64,000 nucleotides of DNA from Nostoc linckia z4 (lineage in GTDB: Bacteria > Cyanobacteriota > Cyanobacteriia > Cyanobacteriales > Nostocaceae), in contig NZ_LAHA01000002.1 in the NCBI RefSeq assembly GCF_002608075.1, positions 225,540 through 289,539 of the forward strand. The letters run 5' to 3'. The notes beneath the pieces were generated by a model. It was not told the DNA's origin, did no database searches, and worked only from the letters and a program-made list of their open reading frames with translations. Numbering within the stretch: position 1 is the first letter of the stretch; every line of letters begins with the position of its first letter. This document shows positions 17,861 to 26,851 of this stretch, in pieces. A program made the position numbers and the translations under genes.

Positions 17861-18101
17861 ATGTATAAAAAATAAAGATAAGTAACTAAAAGTAGCCAGT
17901 AGCGTGTAAAATTTACAAATTGCTACTAACCAATAGCTAATTTATTCAGCCACTTAGCTTTAAAGACTTATTCAGTAACAACTTAATAAATCGGGATAAA
18001 AGAAGATAAGAATTAGGTAAACCCTGGGTGATACTTTACAAAAAATTTTGCAACATATTTATAATTAAATATGGACAACAAACTTTCATCAGGTCAAAAA
18101 T

Positions 18102-18419
18102 ATGACACACTCTTCACCAGAAAGAATAGTGAGACGTGGGAGAGTATTTCCGGAAATTCAATGGACAGATGCACAAAAAGCTGAAGACAAAGCCAGAAGA
18201 CAGGCATTTTATGAACGTTGTTGGGTGATTTTTGAGCGTTTAAAACCAGAAATACTAGATAAATACTATGGTTGGTATATTGCCATTGAACCTGATAGTG
18301 GCGATTATTTTATCCATCGTGATAAAGAAGTAGCAAGTAAAATGGCCAGAGAAAAATATCCTCATGTGATTCATCATATTTTTGGCATTAATGAAACCGG
18401 AGTTAGTGGCAGAATATGA
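18102..18419 (+). CDS. Conserved hypothetical protein, DUF5678-like
   Basis: 105 residues, ATG at 18102. The C-terminal half (KYYGWYIAIEPDSGDYFIHR then helix and HVIHHIFGI) resembles the short DUF5678-type domain. No catalytic motif. Its stop overlaps the start of the next gene by 4 bp (ATGA), so the two are translationally coupled. Function unknown. Confidence 0.75.
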   Translation: MTHSSPERIVRRGRVFPEIQWTDAQKAEDKARRQAFYERCWVIFERLKPEILDKYYGWYIAIEPDSGDYFIHRDKEVASKMAREKYPHVIHHIFGINETGVSGRI

Positions 18420-18784
18420 TTGAGGGGAGATTTGGAGAAAATGGACAAATTTATTTTGAAATTGATTTAATTGGTAAGGATGGTATTAGTTTTCCTGTAG
18501 AAACAATGTTAGATACAGGGTTCACTGAATTTTTAGCCATGAACAAACAAGATGTACAAAGTCTTGAGTGGGATTTTTTAAATCAAGATAAATTAAGAAC
18601 TGCTCAAGGAGAAACTGAATTTGATGTTTATAGTGGTAGGATAATAATAGATAATCAAGAATGGGAAATTCCTGTATTTGCTGGAGATGAAATACAGGAA
18701 ATTTTACTAGGTTCTCAATGGCTAAAATTATTGATATTGGTTGCTAATTATAACCAAAATCTAGCCACTTTAGAGTTAATTTAA
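18416..18784 (+). CDS. Retropepsin-like aspartic protease family protein (clan AA)
   Basis: 122 residues, ATG at 18416 inside the upstream stop. The motif TMLDTGFTEFLAM gives the Asp-Thr-Gly active site of clan AA; a single copy implies a homodimer. The C-terminal part ILLGSQWLKLL matches the conserved LLG-x-x-W/L turn near the end of such domains. It has no signal peptide, so it acts in the cytosol. The pairing with a small DUF protein is seen here and reminiscent of cyanobacterial two-gene modules; substrate unknown. Confidence 0.8.
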   Translation: MIEGRFGENGQIYFEIDLIGKDGISFPVETMLDTGFTEFLAMNKQDVQSLEWDFLNQDKLRTAQGETEFDVYSGRIIIDNQEWEIPVFAGDEIQEILLGSQWLKLLILVANYNQNLATLELI

Positions 18785-18924
18785 TCAAGAATTTCTATAT
18801 GGCGATCGCCACCCTGTGCAAATTGCGTAAGCCCTGTAAGTATGTCGTCAAATTTAGAACTTACGCATTGACAAAAATAGTTTGACTTCTGAATTCTGAA
18901 TTCTGACTCCTGAATTCTCCTCTA

Positions 18925-19869
18925 CTACGATTCAATCAACACAAGTTTACGAACTTGAGAATTTTTTCCCTGAGTGCGACGTGATAAAGTAGCACTGAGC
19001 AAAAACTTCCAAGACTGAGGAGAAAGTGCAGACAAATCAATCATTGACAGAAAGCTTTGAATATTTTTTTGCTTGAGCGCCACTATACTCCAATGTAGTT
19101 TGAGATAATTTTTTATATCCTGAAAACGGGGAATTTTTAGACGATGTTCTTCATTTACTAAAGCGTAAATTTTCTCTTTCATTAAAATATTTGTTGCCAA
19201 CCGTCGAGGCAAAGAAAATTTTTGATTATATGCACCAGGCCAGATAGTACGATAAGCAAGACATTGATTTAAGAAAATAGCATCACCAAATTGAGCAATC
19301 TTAATCCAAGAATCGATGTCATCACAATTAGCATCCAGTGTGGAATCCCAACCACCAGTTTTCAAAAAAGCATCGCGCTGACAAGCTACTTGTACGGGTG
19401 TACCAAAGGGTACAAGCTCTAACAGCATCCCGTAGTGAATATCAGCTTGTGGGATATAAAAAGCTAAACCAGGGCCAACTTCGGGAGTGCGGGAAAGTTC
19501 CACTTCATTAGCATCTACTTGAGCCGCAACACAAGAGCAGATTACAGCATCGGGACGAAGGGCGATGGCCTTGGTTATTTCTTCTATACAATTAGCAGCT
19601 AGATAATCATCATCATCGAGAAACTTAATCCAATCGCCACTAGCTTTGGCAACTCCAGCATTTACCGTCGCTGCATGACCTTGGTTAACTTCATTGCGAT
19701 GATAAACAATTTTATCGCCTAAGCTTTGAATATAGGCTTGGGTGTCATCAGAAGAACAATCATCAGCAACAACCACCTCACACTCAATGGTTTGATTGCA
19801 AGCCGAATCAATTGCTCTTTTGAGCAAATCCAAGCGATTATAAGTAGTAATCACAACACTAAATTTCAT
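18925..19869 (-). CDS. Glycosyltransferase, GT2 family
   Basis: 314 residues from the ATG at 19869 (MKFSVVITTYNRLDLLKRA), which is where GT2 proteins normally begin; the frame is open 8 codons further but adds nothing family-like. GT-A features: VVADDCSSDD, the DxD-type KFLDDDDYL, and DAVICSC. The last 70 residues are basic and helical. It probably transfers sugars to a surface polysaccharide. A short repeat of TTCTGAATTCTGA type flanks its 3' end (18885-18915). Confidence 0.9.
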   Translation of the reverse strand: MKFSVVITTYNRLDLLKRAIDSACNQTIECEVVVADDCSSDDTQAYIQSLGDKIVYHRNEVNQGHAATVNAGVAKASGDWIKFLDDDDYLAANCIEEITKAIALRPDAVICSCVAAQVDANEVELSRTPEVGPGLAFYIPQADIHYGMLLELVPFGTPVQVACQRDAFLKTGGWDSTLDANCDDIDSWIKIAQFGDAIFLNQCLAYRTIWPGAYNQKFSLPRRLATNILMKEKIYALVNEEHRLKIPRFQDIKNYLKLHWSIVALKQKNIQSFLSMIDLSALSPQSWKFLLSATLSRRTQGKNSQVRKLVLIES

Positions 19870-20101
19870 AAATTCATACCTGTGGTGTAGCATTTTGCAA
19901 TATAGCTTTCATTTTCAGGCTGTTGTATCAGTGAAATTAAGTAGAACGGCCTCAACATTGGTAGTAGAGGTAAGACACAAGGCAGTCCAGATAAAGCAAG
20001 TTTCACACCCAAACATGAAAGTAGTCTTTTCCCCATTCCCCACTGTCTAGTACTCTACCAACCCAAAAATGCGCTTCTTTCGGGCTTAGGAAAGGGTAAG
20101 G

Positions 20102-20157
20102 GATTTAAAACCTTTCCCCTTTCCCCTTTCCCCTTTCCCCTTTCCCCTTTCCCCTTT
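20102..20157. repeat. CCCCTTT heptamer array
   Basis: About seven tandem CCCCTTT/CCCTTTC units before rplS. The region 19894-20230 otherwise holds only AT-rich spacer and another half-array (20025-20100). No gene seen. Confidence 0.7.
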
Positions 20158-20230
20158 AAATGCGTGACAGCTTAGGATTATCGATTTATAATTGACGATT
20201 GTGAGTTTTTTTTCAGCAAACAGAAAGACT

Positions 20231-20593
20231 ATGAATGCTCAAGAGATTATCCGCTCCATTGAAGCGGAACACCTAAAATCAAATCTGCCCGATATATATG
20301 TGGGCGATACAGTAAAAGTAGGAGTAAAAATCAAAGAAGGCGATAAATACCGCGTACAGCCTTACGAAGGAGTGGTGATTGCCAAGCGCAACGGTGGTAT
20401 CAACGAAACTATTACAGTGCGTAAAGTTTTTCAAGGTGTGGGTGTTGAGAGAGTCTTTCTGTTGCATTCTCCCAGGATTGAGAGCGTCAAAGTCTTACGT
20501 CGCGGTAAAGTACGCCGTGCCAAATTGTATTATCTGCGCGATCGCGTCGGCAAAGCAACTCGGATCAAGCAACGCTTCGACCGTCCTTTGTAG
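20231..20593 (+). CDS. rplS: Ribosomal protein L19
   Basis: 120 residues from the ATG at 20231. The frame is open upstream to a TTG at 20192, but alignment with L19 places the start at [13 protein letters not shown]. The central [36 protein letters not shown] and C-terminal [18 protein letters not shown] are diagnostic. L19 sits at the 30S-50S interface. It is followed by a hairpin at 20634 and tRNA-Trp, the usual arrangement ahead of secE in cyanobacteria. Confidence 0.97.
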   Translation: MNAQEIIRSIEAEHLKSNLPDIYVGDTVKVGVKIKEGDKYRVQPYEGVVIAKRNGGINETITVRKVFQGVGVERVFLLHSPRIESVKVLRRGKVRRAKLYYLRDRVGKATRIKQRFDRPL

Positions 20594-20633
20594 TTATCCT
20601 GATGATAAAGTATGGGAGAAATCTCAAGGCTCA

Positions 20634-20659
20634 AGCGGCATTTGCCGCTAGCTTGTTTT
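20634..20659 (+). terminator. Terminator-like hairpin after rplS
   Basis: AGCGGCA-TT-TGCCGCT stem followed by AGCTTGTTTT. The T-tract is short, so strength is uncertain. Confidence 0.55.
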
Positions 20660-20747
20660 ATCAATAAAATTCTGCTATGATTAAAATCTCGTGTTGTGTT
20701 AAAATAAAATTTAATTCAACGCGATAGCTGAATCCAAAACAGCTTGT

Positions 20748-20820
20748 GCGCTCTTAGTTCAGTTGGTAGAACGCAGGTCTCCAAAACCTGATGTCGGGGG
20801 TTCAAGTCCTCCAGGGCGCG
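20748..20820 (+). tRNA. trnW: tRNA-Trp (CCA anticodon)
   Basis: A 73-nt cloverleaf. The acceptor stem GCGCTCT pairs with AGGGCGC, with G as discriminator. The D-arm has AGTTCAGTTGGTAGA, the anticodon loop CTCCAAA reads CCA, and the T-arm has GGGGTTCAAGTCCTCC. The 3' CCA is not encoded. It lies upstream of secE, as in many bacteria. Confidence 0.96.
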
Positions 20821-20838
20821 CTCAAGAGCAAAAACAAA

Positions 20839-20894
20839 GCCCGAAATAATTACGCAAACTGCTAAAATAGCAGTTAGTGTTAATAGTTTCGGGC
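20839..20894 (+). other. Nested hairpin between tRNA-Trp and secE
   Basis: Outer stem GCCCGAAA (20839-20846) with TTTCGGGC (20887-20894); inner stem AACTGCTA (20857-20864) with TAGCAGTT (20868-20875). It could act in tRNA 3' processing or attenuate secE transcription. The rest of the 298-bp spacer holds AAAATCC/AAATTTTAG heptamer-like repeats. Confidence 0.5.
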
Positions 20895-21118
20895 ATAGCT
20901 ATTGCATTTGCAGTTGTTTTGTTTTCGGTAAGTAAAATAAAGTCGAAGTTGCAAACCAGGACGACTGAATTTTAGATTTTAAATTTTAGATTTTGGATTG
21001 AGAAGAAATCTAAATATTTAAATAGACGGACAAACTAAAATGTCAAGTTGAGCGTCCTTGCCCTCAATTGGGTAAATCCAAAATCCAAAATTGAGTAACA
21101 AACGGGGGATAAACGGTC

Positions 21119-21340
21119 GTGGCCAAAAAAAATGAAGCAGAATTGCCAGAAACCACAAACGGGTTTAGCTTCGGCAACTTCATACAAGGAACCAAAGAAG
21201 AACTTGAAAAAGTAGTTTGGCCTAGTCGCAAACAGATAGTGAGCGAATCCGCCGCCGTATTGTTAATGGTGGCGCTCTCGGCATCTTTGATATACTTGGT
21301 CGATGGATTGTTTGCTTGGGCAGCAAAACAGGTGTTCTAA
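21119..21340 (+). CDS. secE: Preprotein translocase subunit SecE
   Basis: 73 residues from a GTG at 21119. Single-helix bacterial SecE: KEELEKVVWPSRKQIVSES ahead of a hydrophobic helix (about 46-66). It clamps SecY in the membrane. The stop overlaps the nusG ATG by one base (TAATG). Start of the secE-nusG-rplK-rplA cluster. Confidence 0.95.
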   Translation: MAKKNEAELPETTNGFSFGNFIQGTKEELEKVVWPSRKQIVSESAAVLLMVALSASLIYLVDGLFAWAAKQVF

Positions 21341-21981
21341 TGAGTTTTGCAACAGAGGAACCACGCGACTCAACGTTGCAGTCAGAGGAAACAAGTGAAA
21401 CAGCAGAAACAGCGTCAAAAGAAGCACGTTGGTATGCTGTACAAGTCGCCTCAGGCTGTGAAAAGCGTGTAAAGACTAACTTAGAGCAGCGCATTCAAAC
21501 ATTTGATGTCGCTGATAAAATTATCCAGGTGGAAATTCCCCACACACCAGCGGTTAAAATCCGCAAAGATGGTAGTCGCCAGCATACAGAAGAGAAAGTT
21601 TTTCCAGGCTATGTGCTGGTGCGGATGAAAATGGATGATGATACTTGGCAGGTGGTACGAAACACCTCCCACGTGATTAATTTTGTTGGTTCAGAACAAA
21701 AACGTGGCAGTAGTAAGGGTCGCGGACACGTAAACCCCATACCACTGAGTGCTTCAGAAGTAGAACGCATCTTCAAACAGACGAGCGAACAAGAGCCGGT
21801 CGTTAAAATCGACATGGCTACTGGTGATAAGATAATTGTGCTTTCTGGCCCATTCAAGGACTTTGAAGGCGAGGTGATTGAAGTCTCTCCAGAGCGGAGT
21901 AAGCTTAAAGCCTTACTCTCGATATTTGGTAGAGATACACCAGTAGAATTGGAATTTAATCAGGTAGAGAAACAGAGCTAA
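21340..21981 (+). CDS. nusG: Transcription termination/antitermination factor NusG
   Basis: 213 residues from the ATG at 21340, which overlaps the secE stop. After a 30-residue acidic N-terminal tail comes the NGN domain (RWYAVQVASGCEKRVKTNLE, FPGYVLVRM) and a C-terminal KOW domain (GDKIIVLSGPFKDFEGEV, with VELEFNQVEK at the end). It binds RNA polymerase and couples it to Rho or S10. rplK follows after 4 bp. Confidence 0.97.
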   Translation: MSFATEEPRDSTLQSEETSETAETASKEARWYAVQVASGCEKRVKTNLEQRIQTFDVADKIIQVEIPHTPAVKIRKDGSRQHTEEKVFPGYVLVRMKMDDDTWQVVRNTSHVINFVGSEQKRGSSKGRGHVNPIPLSASEVERIFKQTSEQEPVVKIDMATGDKIIVLSGPFKDFEGEVIEVSPERSKLKALLSIFGRDTPVELEFNQVEKQS

Positions 21982-21985
21982 ATAA

Positions 21986-22411
21986 ATGGCGAAGAAAGTA
22001 GTGGCGGTCATTAAACTGGCCTTAAATGCTGGAAAAGCCAACCCAGCACCGCCAGTGGGCCCCGCCTTGGGTCAACATGGCGTCAACATCATGATGTTCT
22101 GCAAAGAGTACAACGCCAAAACAGCAGACCAAGCTGGAATGGTGATACCCGTAGAAATTTCGGTTTTTGAAGACCGGAGTTTTACATTTGTACTCAAAAC
22201 GCCACCAGCGTCAGTATTGATTCGCAAGGCGGCGAAGATAGAAAGAGGCTCTAACGAACCCAACAAAAAGAAAGTTGGTAAAATCACCAGAGCGCAATTG
22301 CAAGAAATAGCCCAAACCAAACTTCCTGACCTCAACGCCAACGACATCGAAGCGGCGATGAAGATTGTGGAAGGAACCGCTAAAAATATGGGTGTAACGG
22401 TAACGGATTAG
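21986..22411 (+). CDS. rplK: Ribosomal protein L11
   Basis: 141 residues, the normal length. Begins [20 protein letters not shown] with the conserved [20 protein letters not shown] and the C-terminal [15 protein letters not shown]. It binds 23S rRNA at the GTPase centre with the L10-L12 stalk. Lies 4 bp after nusG. Confidence 0.98.
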   Translation: MAKKVVAVIKLALNAGKANPAPPVGPALGQHGVNIMMFCKEYNAKTADQAGMVIPVEISVFEDRSFTFVLKTPPASVLIRKAAKIERGSNEPNKKKVGKITRAQLQEIAQTKLPDLNANDIEAAMKIVEGTAKNMGVTVTD

Positions 22412-22445
22412 TCATTGGTCATTAGTTAATAAACTAAAGACCAAA

Positions 22446-22491
22446 AACAAAAGACAAAATCTAAAATCCAAAATCTAAAATCCAAAATTGT
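22446..22491 (+). repeat. AAAATC(C/T)A heptamer array in the ribosomal operon
   Basis: Tandem CTAAAAT/CCAAAAT units between rplK and rplA. The same or complementary units occur at about 20970-21000, 21066-21095, 23250-23290 and 23340-23366, so most spacers of this operon carry them. Confidence 0.6.
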
Positions 22492-22535
22492 ATCGGGGGA
22501 GAGGCAAGGCTTCGGAATTACCCCAGGAGAGAAAA

Positions 22536-23252
22536 ATGACAAAGAAAGTATCGCGTCGTTTGCAGGCGCTACAAGCGAAAGTAGAAGATAGGGATTATCA
22601 ACCCCTAGATGCTCTAGCCCTGTTAAAAGAAACAGCAACAGCAAAATTTTCCGAAGCCGCAGAAGCGCATATCCGGCTAGGAATTGACCCCAAATATACA
22701 GACCAACAGTTGCGGACAACGGTAGCACTGCCCAAAGGTACAGGACAAATTGTGCGAGTGGCGGTGATTGCTAGAGGTGAAAAAGTAACAGAAGCAACAA
22801 ACGCTGGTGCTGATATCGCAGGTTCGGAAGAACTAATTGACGATATTCAAAAAGGCATGATGGACTTTGACAAGCTGATTGCCACACCCGATGTTATGCC
22901 ACAGGTAGCGAAGTTAGGTAAATTGCTTGGGCCTCGTGGTTTGATGCCATCACCCAAGGGTGGAACGGTGACATTTGACATTGCAAGTGCGATCGCTGAA
23001 TTCAAAGCTGGTAAATTAGAATTTCGTGCCGATCGCACTGGCATTGTCCATGTTATGTTTGGTAAGGCATCCTTCTCGCCTGAAGATTTGTTAGTCAACC
23101 TCAAGGCGTTGCAAGAAACAATTGACCGCAACCGTCCTTCAGGTGCTAAAGGTCGCTATTGGCGGACGTTTTATGTATCTGCTACTATGGGGCCAGCAAT
23201 TAAAGTTGATATCAGCGCCCTACGAGATTTGAAACTAAGCGAAGCAGCATAG
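22536..23252 (+). CDS. rplA: Ribosomal protein L1
   Basis: 238 residues from the ATG at 22536, preceded by AGGAGA; the frame is open upstream but family alignment starts at [13 protein letters not shown]. Diagnostic segments: [32 protein letters not shown] and the C-terminal [19 protein letters not shown]1 forms the mobile L1 stalk and is usually an autogenous translational repressor of its operon. Confidence 0.98.
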   Translation: MTKKVSRRLQALQAKVEDRDYQPLDALALLKETATAKFSEAAEAHIRLGIDPKYTDQQLRTTVALPKGTGQIVRVAVIARGEKVTEATNAGADIAGSEELIDDIQKGMMDFDKLIATPDVMPQVAKLGKLLGPRGLMPSPKGGTVTFDIASAIAEFKAGKLEFRADRTGIVHVMFGKASFSPEDLLVNLKALQETIDRNRPSGAKGRYWRTFYVSATMGPAIKVDISALRDLKLSEAA

Positions 23253-23367
23253 AATTTTAGATTTTAAATTTTAGATTTTAGATTGGAGGCTCATCACAAG
23301 AGACTGAAAATTTTAAAGATTTTCAACTTCTTATCTGAAATTCAAAATCCAAAATCCAAAATTAAAT

Positions 23368-23515
23368 AGTCAAAGCCGGAGACAGCAGGTGCTAATAGCT
23401 TAATATCCTGCCGAGGTGAAAACTCTAATTGCCAGAATTCCCACCGATAAAGGTGCCAGAAGTATGGCCTCAGAAGTTTTACTAATCAACCCCGGCTATG
23501 TTAGCTGGGGTTTGT
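23368..23515 (+). promoter_or_regulatory. L10 leader (ribosomal protein leader) with terminator-like hairpin
   Basis: The segment GCCGGAGACAGCAGGTGC, then CCTGCCGAGGTG, has the sequence and pairing (CAGCAGG with CCTGCCG) of the bacterial L10 leader, which binds L10(L12)4 and regulates rplJ-rplL. A hairpin AACCCCGGCTA/TAGCTGGGGTT with T-rich flank (23488-23514) follows and could be the attenuator. It lies 70 bp before the rplJ start. Confidence 0.8.
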
Positions 23516-23587
23516 TGTTTTCGATTTAGTTAAGAAAAAACACAAAAGTAGGGAAACGGCTGATTGTTTTGAGGAGGTGAGATAGGA

Positions 23588-24139
23588 ATGGGTAGAACGC
23601 TAGAAAACAAAAAAGAAATCGTAGCTGACCTCAAAGAAACTTTGAGCCAGTCAAGTTTGGCACTGGTAATTGAATATCAGGGGCTGACCGTTGCTGAAAT
23701 TACTGACTTACGGCGGCGGCTGCGTCCCAGCGGTGCTGTTTGCAAGGTAACTAAAAATACCCTGATGGGCATTGCCATTCAAGATCAGGAAAAATGGCAA
23801 CCATTGTCAGAACTGCTCAAAGGTTCTTCAGCTTTTTTGCTAGTCAAAGATGATTTTTCATCTGCAATTAAGGCTTACCAAGACTTCCAAAAAGCCACCA
23901 AGAAGACAGAACTTCGCGGCGGCGTGATGGAAGGTCGCCTACTCAAAGAAAATGATGTCAAGGCTTTAGGTGACTTACCATCTAAGGAACAACTCATGGG
24001 ACAAATTGCTGGTGCAATCAATTCCTTGGCGACCAAGATTGCTGTGGGTATCAACGAAGTTCCAGGTTCGCTGGCTCGTGCTTTGCAGGCTGTAGCCGAT
24101 GCAGAAAAAGACGGTAGTAGCGAAACTGCTGCCGAATAG
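23588..24139 (+). CDS. rplJ: Ribosomal protein L10
   Basis: 183 residues, ATG at 23588 with GGAGG upstream. N-terminal rRNA-binding domain with [40 protein letters not shown]-terminal helices binding L7/L12 dimers ([20 protein letters not shown]). Forms the base of the ribosomal stalk. Confidence 0.98.
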   Translation: MGRTLENKKEIVADLKETLSQSSLALVIEYQGLTVAEITDLRRRLRPSGAVCKVTKNTLMGIAIQDQEKWQPLSELLKGSSAFLLVKDDFSSAIKAYQDFQKATKKTELRGGVMEGRLLKENDVKALGDLPSKEQLMGQIAGAINSLATKIAVGINEVPGSLARALQAVADAEKDGSSETAAE

Positions 24140-24253
24140 ATTTCACAGATGTATCGATAGGTCAATAGTCAAAACTCAACAGTCAACAACTAATGACTAA
24201 TGACTAATGACCAATGACCAAATAAATAATCAGAAATTACAGGAGTTATATCA

Positions 24254-24643
24254 ATGTCAACTGCAACCGATGAAATTTTGGAAAAACTCAAAGGCTTAAC
24301 TTTACTCGAAGCTGCTGAATTAGTTAAGCAAATTGAAGAAGCTTTTGGTGTGAGTGCTGCTGCACCTGTTGGCGTGGCCATTGCTGGCCCTGGCCCTGCT
24401 GCTGCTGTTGCTGAAGTAGCAGAAGAAAAAACCGAGTTTGACGTGATTCTTGAATCAGTTCCAGCTGATAAGAAGATTGCCGTACTGAAGATTGTCCGCG
24501 AATTGACCGGTCTAGGACTCAAAGAAGCTAAAGACTTGGTGGAAGCTGCACCCAAACCAGTTAAGGAAGGTATTGCTAAGGATGCTGCTGAAGACGCTAA
24601 GAAGCGGATTGAAGAAGCTGGTGGTCAAGTAACAATTAAGTAG
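24254..24643 (+). CDS. rplL: Ribosomal protein L7/L12
   Basis: 129 residues, ATG at 24254 with AGGAG upstream. N-terminal dimer domain ([20 protein letters not shown]), Ala/Val/Pro-rich hinge, and the globular C-terminal domain ([40 protein letters not shown]). Recruits translation factors. In contrast to many bacteria, rpoB does not follow, as usual in cyanobacteria. Confidence 0.98.
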   Translation: MSTATDEILEKLKGLTLLEAAELVKQIEEAFGVSAAAPVGVAIAGPGPAAAVAEVAEEKTEFDVILESVPADKKIAVLKIVRELTGLGLKEAKDLVEAAPKPVKEGIAKDAAEDAKKRIEEAGGQVTIK

Positions 24644-24671
24644 TTCCGATTAAATTACTACTTTTTTATCG

Positions 24672-24702
24672 AGAAGCTTGAATAATTCAGGCTTCTTTTT
24701 TT
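24672..24702 (+). terminator. Rho-independent terminator of the rplJ-rplL operon
   Basis: AGAAGCTTGAA pairs with TTCAGGCTTCT (one G-U), followed by seven or more T residues. About 29 bp after the rplL stop. Confidence 0.85.
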
Positions 24703-24862
24703 GGTGCCGGTCAAATTAGGAACTGACAAGTAACAAAATATTTCATTGATATTGTTGACTGTTGACTGTTGATTGTTGACTATTGGCTGATGGCGATCGC
24801 ACTAAAGAAATCATTACACTTAAGTTAGTTGCCCTGCTAGTATTGACCGTCCCATAGAATCG

Positions 24863-26056
24863 ATGACTCAACAAACTTCTAGAATCTGCATCCTTGGTGG
24901 AGGCTTCGGTGGTCTCTACACAGCCTTGCGTTTAAGCCAGTTACCTTGGGAATCTACACAAAAACCCGAAATAGTTTTGGTAGATCAAAGCGATCGCTTT
25001 CTATTTTCCCCCTTACTCTACGAATTACTCACTGGCGAACTGCAAACCTGGGAAATTGCCCCACCATTTGAAGAACTTTTACAAGGTACAGGGGTACGTT
25101 TTTATCAAGGAGTGGTATCTGGAATTGACATCGACCAGCGGCGGGTAAACTTACACGAAGGGCCACAAATCTCCTACGAACGATTAGTGCTGGCACTAGG
25201 AGGAGAAACACCACTAGATTTAGTACCTGGTGCAGCAGCCTACGCCTACACATTCCGCACAATTTCCGACGCCTATCGTTTAGAAGAACGACTGCGATTT
25301 TTAGAAGAATCCGATGCTGATAAAATTCGAGTGGCGATCGTCGGGGCTGGTTACAGTGGTGTAGAGTTAGCTTGTAAGTTAGCCGACAGACTAGGCGAGA
25401 GAGGACGCTTTCGCATCATTGAAATTGCCGACCAAATCTTGCGAACTTCCCCAGAATTTAACCGTGAAGCAGCCAAAAAAGCTTTAGATGCACGTGGCGT
25501 GTTTCTCGATTTAGAAACCAAAGTCGAATCCATCGAGCAAGATACCATCTCCCTAGAATATAAAAATCAAGTAGACACAATTCCCGTCGAATTAGTAATT
25601 TGGACAGTGGGAGTTCGAGTTGCACCAGTGGTGAAATCCCTTCCCCTCAAGCAAAATCAGCGCGGTCAAATCACCACCACATCTAACCTACAAGTCTTTG
25701 AGCATCCAGAAATCTTTGCCTTGGGAGATTTAGCAGACTGTCACGACGCAGAAGGACAACAAGTACCCGCCACCGCCCAAGCAGCTTTCCAACAAGCTGA
25801 TTACGTTGCTTGGAATGTGTGGGCTTCTCTTACTAATCGTCCTTTACTTCCCTTCCACTATCAAAACTTAGGGGAAATGATGACATTGGGGAAAGACAAC
25901 GCTACCCTCGCTGGCTTAGGAATCAAACTAGATGGGTCTTTGGCATACATCGGTCGTCGTCTTGCTTATTTATATAGGTTGCCAACTTTAGACCATCAGC
26001 TTAAAGTGGGTTTTAATTGGTTAGTGCGTCCTATTATAGAGACACTTTCTAAGTAA
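24863..26056 (+). CDS. Type II NAD(P)H dehydrogenase (NDH-2 / NdbB-like)
   Basis: 397 residues, ATG at 24863. Two Rossmann dinucleotide motifs: ICILGGGFGGLYTAL (FAD) near the N-terminus and VAIVGAGYSGVELACKL (NAD(P)H) near residue 155. ALGDLADCHD near residue 290 is the FAD-ribityl contact. The C-terminal 50 residues form an amphipathic membrane-anchoring region. It passes electrons from NAD(P)H to a quinone. Length and motifs resemble the cyanobacterial NdbB branch, which acts on demethylphylloquinone, but the subfamily is not proven. Confidence 0.85.
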   Translation: MTQQTSRICILGGGFGGLYTALRLSQLPWESTQKPEIVLVDQSDRFLFSPLLYELLTGELQTWEIAPPFEELLQGTGVRFYQGVVSGIDIDQRRVNLHEGPQISYERLVLALGGETPLDLVPGAAAYAYTFRTISDAYRLEERLRFLEESDADKIRVAIVGAGYSGVELACKLADRLGERGRFRIIEIADQILRTSPEFNREAAKKALDARGVFLDLETKVESIEQDTISLEYKNQVDTIPVELVIWTVGVRVAPVVKSLPLKQNQRGQITTTSNLQVFEHPEIFALGDLADCHDAEGQQVPATAQAAFQQADYVAWNVWASLTNRPLLPFHYQNLGEMMTLGKDNATLAGLGIKLDGSLAYIGRRLAYLYRLPTLDHQLKVGFNWLVRPIIETLSK

Positions 26057-26200
26057 CATTGGGCATAGGGCATAGGGTATTGGGCATGAGAAGAGGACAA
26101 GGGGGACAAGGTAGCAATTCTTTCTCCCTTGTCTGCCTTGTCTGCCTTGTCTCCCTCATCCCCCTCATCATGATGCCCAATGCCCCATTCCCCAGTCCCC
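26057..26200. repeat. STRR inverted repeat block after a stop codon
   Basis: CATTGGGCATAGGG begins at the base after the stop; then GGGGGACAAGG units and the complementary CTGCCTTGTCTGCCTTGT array, ending with ATGCCCAATGCCCC. The outer and inner arms can pair. Confidence 0.6.
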
Positions 26201-26203
26201 ATT

Positions 26204-26851
26204 ATGGAACAACCGAAAGTTATTTTTTTAGATGCTGTGGGCACACTGTTTGATGTTAAAGGCAGTGTGGGTGAAGTTTATAGTCAAATAGCTGAGGAAT
26301 TCGGCGTTACGGTTTCCCCTGAAACATTAAATAAAACCTTTATCCAAAGTTTTAAAGCTTCGCCACCGCCCATATTTCCAGATGCAGAATTGCAAGATAT
26401 TCCCCAGCGTGAATTTGATTGGTGGAAGATAATTGCCTTGAATACTTTTGAAAGTGCAGGAGTTCTCAAGCAATTTTCTGACTTTTCGGCTTTTTTTAGC
26501 GAACTTTACATTCACTTTGGAACTGGCGAACCTTGGTTTGTCTATCCTGATGTCCTACCAGCTTTAATTAATTGGCGACAGTTGGGAATTAGTTTAGGAG
26601 TTTTGTCTAATTTTGACTCTCGAATTTATTCTGTATTGCAAAGTTTGGGATTGAGAGAGTTTTTTAGTTCTATAACTATTTCTACCCAGGTGCGTGCAGC
26701 TAAACCCGATCCGGAAATTTTTGCTATTGCTTTAAAGAAACATAAATGTCCTCCAGAAGGCGCATGGCATGTTGGCGATAGCATCGTCGATGACTATTAT
26801 GGAGCCAAAGCCGCTGGTTTGAGAGCTGTTTGGATTAACCGTAGGAAATGA
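26204..26851 (+). CDS. HAD-superfamily hydrolase, HDHD3/DREG-2-like
   Basis: 215 residues from the ATG at 26204 (MEQPKVIFLDAVGTLF); upstream codons fall in repeat sequence. Motif I reads DAVGT, with Val where the second Asp normally stands, as in the HDHD3/DREG-2-like branch. Motif II is LGVLSNFDSR, motif III Lys in AAKPDPEIF, motif IV HVGDSIVDDYYGAKAAG. Cap domain type I. A phosphatase-like activity on a small molecule is expected, but loss of the general acid makes it uncertain. Confidence 0.87.
   Translation: MEQPKVIFLDAVGTLFDVKGSVGEVYSQIAEEFGVTVSPETLNKTFIQSFKASPPPIFPDAELQDIPQREFDWWKIIALNTFESAGVLKQFSDFSAFFSELYIHFGTGEPWFVYPDVLPALINWRQLGISLGVLSNFDSRIYSVLQSLGLREFFSSITISTQVRAAKPDPEIFAIALKKHKCPPEGAWHVGDSIVDDYYGAKAAGLRAVWINRRK

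Noticed and set aside
20192-20230. Upstream TTG/GTG start for rplS
   Set aside because: Alignment with L19 proteins begins at the ATG at 20231; the extra codons have no counterpart in the family.
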